From Paenibacillus sp. SZ31 (lineage in GTDB: Bacteria > Bacillota > Bacilli > Paenibacillales > Paenibacillaceae), in NCBI RefSeq assembly GCF_012912005.1, contig NZ_JABBEA010000014.1, forward strand, positions 62,001-126,000: a stretch of 64,000 bases of DNA. Reading direction: 5' to 3'. The notes beneath the pieces were generated by a model that made no database searches, had not been told where the DNA came from, and worked only from the letters and a program-made list of their open reading frames with translations. The first letter of the stretch is position 1. Each line of letters starts with the position of its first letter. A program made the translations under genes and the position numbers. Of this stretch, positions 61,076-64,000 are shown piece by piece.

Positions 61076-64000
61076 CTAGTGCGGTACTTGGGATTGGAAG
61101 TCATTCCGGCTGGACTGATCAGCATGATAAAAGACAATATCACCATCCTTCAGCGGCCAGGTTCTGCCTTGGCTGTCAGTTGGCGTGTTGTTGAAACCTT
61201 CCATCTGCCATTGATTCATCAGCGGCGCATGAATATATTGCAGATGGGCTGCCTCTGTATTTCCATTCCGCAGGCTCTCCATGTTGAAGTTGACTACGAT
61301 ATAACCATTCTTTAGAAAAATCTTCGATTTCTCATCTAGCTGATTTTGTCGGGCAAGGGGTTCGAGATCCTTCCCTTTTGGTACAGCATATACATCGGCG
61401 GGCAAGCTGTACTCCCCGTACCAACGTTGGATTGCTGCATTGGCCCGGTCCACGTTGACCCCGGAAGGAATGTCCGTTTTGGGCCCGATGAGTGTCCGAA
61501 TCGGAGCGGGCAGGATCATCCAGTCATAACGACCTACCCATGTTTTTTGATGAGAGGTCTGATCGACCAGGAGAACCATATGTTCTGCCAACGTACGTTG
61601 GTTGCGTTCTTCCGCTGACAGTTCATAAGTATACTGGTAACGCGCTGTATCGCCTAACTCTGTGCCGGGTACATTTCGAAGACGTGAGTTAAGGACAACA
61701 AAGCGTTTCTCCAGATCCTGAGCCGATCCGATACGGATTAGGCGTTCCTGGCCTCGATGGTAGTAAAGATCCACTTCTTGCCGGGAGGACCCGTCTTTAC
61801 TCACAAAAGCAAAAGTGGGTGTAATTCGAATACCATCCTGTTTGCCAAACATATTGCCCTTGGTCTTCAGATCGAACTTGAAATGGTATCCTGTCTTTAC
61901 AGTCGCGTTAGCGAATCCCTGCGCCGGATGGCTTCCTGGTCGAATAGGCAATACAAATGGAGCCAGGTTACCTCGCGGATCACCATCAATGCTATTCATC
62001 CCGGTCCAGTAGCTATAGCCCGTTGGTTCGGGACTACCCAACCGCTTGCGAAATACATTTTCCCAGTTGTAATCGGAGATATCAGTGACGTGAAAATCAT
62101 ATAACCTTCCGATGACATCTACCGGTACAGTATCCGCTGCAACATGATGTGCCAGATTGGTATTGGCATCCTGTTGCTCGGTAAAGTTTGCAGGTGCATT
62201 CTCTGCAATATTGCGGAATACAATATGGTATTTGCCTTCGTCTACCCATACAGGGAGATAGAATGTGGTGTCCAGTTGATTAACCGGAATATCCACCCAT
62301 GTCTTGGCAGGGATAAACTGACTCCGATCAGCGTTATAGACATCAAACGGGAATTGCACCTGTTTGATCCGAAAATATTTGGCATAGTCCCGATTCCCAT
62401 AACCAGGATAACTCGCTGCGTCCAAGTGCTGTCCCGATGTAGGGATTCGTACAATGAACGGGCGTTCCAGAATGAGTGCAGCGCTGGTTGGGTCTGGCAC
62501 GGTTTTCTGATTATGCGGCTGATCATCCGACACCCAGGCGTAGTTGACGACGGGAGTGTGCACCGTGACGGTGTTGATACCATTAATCGGAAATATTTTG
62601 TTGGAGCCGCCATTTACGTTACCCGGTAGCAAATCGTAATAGATCTCACCCGAGCTTGTGGTGTTCGCTTTATTCAGCAGGGAATTGCTGATCATATTAC
62701 CTGGTTTGTACAGCACATCACGCCCGATCGTCGTTGGATTAGGAATGTTGGATGGTGTTGGGCCATCTTTGGTTGCTTCCACATCATTCATAATGGTTGT
62801 GCTGTTGAATTTGACCAAATCATTGTTCACTTTACTTTGAGGTGTGTTGGTTTCAGCCATCCCTTTTAACCGTGAGGTATCATCAGGCACACTGGGAGGT
62901 TGGTTCAAACCACCTGTTAATTTGGGTGGAGTATAAGAGATTGCAGTGGTTTGTCCTGGTCGTACATGGCTTTCTACGGATTCATCATTTCTAGATTCCA
63001 GTGTTGGTGGTGTGTATCCTGTTGGATTCATCGTAACAGTCTCTCCGGGCAAAGCGTAATTGTTCATGGTTGCTTTAGCGATCTTATATACTTCCAGATT
63101 GTTAATTTTCCAGTAGGAGTAGTCTCTTGTGATTTGGAAAGTGTATGGCTTGGGTACCGTGTCATTCGCGGGTACAGGCGGTCCTGGTGTACAACCATCA
63201 TCATCACATATTTCTGGTCCAGGTACTGTCCATTCTCTGTCGTAAGAGATTGTGATATTGCAGTTGTATGTAACTTTACCGCTCATTTTCGCCCAGGCTT
63301 GTTTAAACAGGTAATTGTCAGCAAAGGCATTTGTGTAGAGTGATTCAGAAGTAGGGATTCCTTTCAACACATTGAATGTCTCATTATCTCTGTTATCTGA
63401 CTTGATAACACCGATGGAATTTGGATCGAGATCACTCATGCTCATAATGGTTCCAGCAGAAGGTGGTCCAATCGTTGGCGTGCAACCTCCACCACCGCCT
63501 CCGTTACCGTCGCCCCCACCCGTACCTGGGCTCTCTTCAACACCAATGTTTGTTGTGGTAGTTAACTCAAATCCATCTTTCTCCCACAGTACGGTGATGG
63601 TTGTAGTTCCCCTACTGACAGCTTGGACTAATCCGGAATTACTAACGGTAGCGACACCAGAATTGGTTGATTCCCATGTAGTTGTACCACCGCTGCCGGT
63701 GTTTACATTGGTCTCGGCTCCAAAGTTTCCATCTCCAGTTTTCGTCTTGACTGTTGCATTAAGTTGTTTGGACTGGTTCAAGCTAAGTTGCCCACCAGCA
63801 GTGAGGTTGATCTCTTTGGTTATTTCGGCTTGGCCTTCCCAGTATAGATCTGTGTTAAATAGATAATCTGCAGAATATTTGGGTAACTCATAGGGTCTGT
63901 ATTCAGTAGGCTCAATAGCTGCACCAATTTGCACAGAAAATTTTGTCTTTTTCTCAGTAAATGATTCTACATTTAACAAGATAGGTAGTCCAGGCCGATA
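61076..64000 (-). CDS. Large surface protein with bacterial Ig-like domain (5' end beyond window)
   Basis: The frame stays open to the right edge, so at least 974 C-terminal residues are seen and the signal peptide is outside. Near the visible N-terminus is a Big2-like immunoglobulin domain (TTTWESTNSGVATVSNSG, VSRGTTTITVLW), then a Gly-rich hinge, a Cys pair region (EICDDDGCTPGPPVPA), a Pro/Thr-rich segment and a large beta-rich C-terminal half (SGQHLDAASYPGYGNRDYAKYFRIK). I recall similar C-terminal regions in large Paenibacillus proteins annotated only as domains of unknown function. It ends QSQVPH, with no sorting signal. Probable role: cell-surface or polysaccharide contact. Confidence 0.75.
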   Translation of the reverse strand, partial: YRPGLPILLNVESFTEKKTKFSVQIGAAIEPTEYRPYELPKYSADYLFNTDLYWEGQAEITKEINLTAGGQLSLNQSKQLNATVKTKTGDGNFGAETNVNTGSGGTTTWESTNSGVATVSNSGLVQAVSRGTTTITVLWEKDGFELTTTTNIGVEESPGTGGGDGNGGGGGGCTPTIGPPSAGTIMSMSDLDPNSIGVIKSDNRDNETFNVLKGIPTSESLYTNAFADNYLFKQAWAKMSGKVTYNCNITISYDREWTVPGPEICDDDGCTPGPPVPANDTVPKPYTFQITRDYSYWKINNLEVYKIAKATMNNYALPGETVTMNPTGYTPPTLESRNDESVESHVRPGQTTAISYTPPKLTGGLNQPPSVPDDTSRLKGMAETNTPQSKVNNDLVKFNSTTIMNDVEATKDGPTPSNIPNPTTIGRDVLYKPGNMISNSLLNKANTTSSGEIYYDLLPGNVNGGSNKIFPINGINTVTVHTPVVNYAWVSDDQPHNQKTVPDPTSAALILERPFIVRIPTSGQHLDAASYPGYGNRDYAKYFRIKQVQFPFDVYNADRSQFIPAKTWVDIPVNQLDTTFYLPVWVDEGKYHIVFRNIAENAPANFTEQQDANTNLAHHVAADTVPVDVIGRLYDFHVTDISDYNWENVFRKRLGSPEPTGYSYWTGMNSIDGDPRGNLAPFVLPIRPGSHPAQGFANATVKTGYHFKFDLKTKGNMFGKQDGIRITPTFAFVSKDGSSRQEVDLYYHRGQERLIRIGSAQDLEKRFVVLNSRLRNVPGTELGDTARYQYTYELSAEERNQRTLAEHMVLLVDQTSHQKTWVGRYDWMILPAPIRTLIGPKTDIPSGVNVDRANAAIQRWYGEYSLPADVYAVPKGKDLEPLARQNQLDEKSKIFLKNGYIVVNFNMESLRNGNTEAAHLQYIHAPLMNQWQMEGFNNTPTDSQGRTWPLKDGDIVFYHADQSSRNDFQSQVPH

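Overview
The window reads as chromosome of a Paenibacillus-like Firmicute. Supporting signs are strong AGGAGG-type ribosome sites, some TTG/GTG starts, many AraC regulators, LplABC-type sugar transport, a B. subtilis-type pspA-ydjGHI operon, a YtxJ-like bacillithiol protein, MhqR-like operators and catabolite-response (cre-like) sites. Base composition is mid-GC, except for one clearly AT-rich block at about 9.7-13.5 kb.

Layout. (1) 1-5 kb: the end of a polysaccharide deacetylase, a YbdG-type mechanosensitive channel, an AraC/siderophore-binding-protein fusion split by an in-frame amber codon, and an aldo/keto reductase. (2) 5.4-9.7 kb: a GH38 alpha-mannosidase divergent from an AraC regulator, with a cre-like site between them. 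(3) 9.7-13.5 kb: an AT-rich island holding one large LRR-Roc-COR (Roco) protein. (4) 13.5-18.8 kb: a four-carbon acid-sugar (D-threonate-like) operon dtnK-pdxA2 with a KdgT-type permease and a PrpR_N regulator. (5) 19-27 kb: housekeeping and stress genes: a hydrolase, the pspA envelope-stress operon behind a sigma-W-like promoter, a DUF896 gene and a ring-cleaving dioxygenase each preceded by an MhqR-like palindrome, and an LtrA-like membrane protein. (6) 27.5-54.3 kb: a co-directional glycan-use region. It has two GH3 enzymes (one with permuted domains), an Asp-box sialidase-like protein, CutC, two GH29 fucosidases, a GH35 beta-galactosidase, a second GH38, an LplB/LplC/LplA transporter with a membrane-bound AraC sensor, a Gfo/Idh oxidoreductase and three TIM-barrel isomerase/epimerase-like proteins. 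Exo-acting fucosidase, galactosidase, mannosidase and glucosidase activities with oligosaccharide import suggest N-glycan or plant-glycan scavenging. (7) 54.4-64 kb: small hypothetical genes, a VOC protein, a membrane-anchored YtxJ-like protein, melA with a divergent AraC regulator, a cobalamin riboswitch followed by a decayed permease fragment, and the C-terminal part of a very large surface protein.

The most unusual non-coding content is a family of about 190-210 bp elements (five copies plus a half copy). Each has terminal inverted repeats around what looks like a three-way-junction RNA whose closing stem changes sequence between copies while pairing is kept. Two other short palindromic elements are present: a TA-flanked 160-bp MITE and a nested inverted repeat. 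I found no CRISPR array, rRNA, tRNA or intact insertion sequence. Everything was read by eye; no database search was run.
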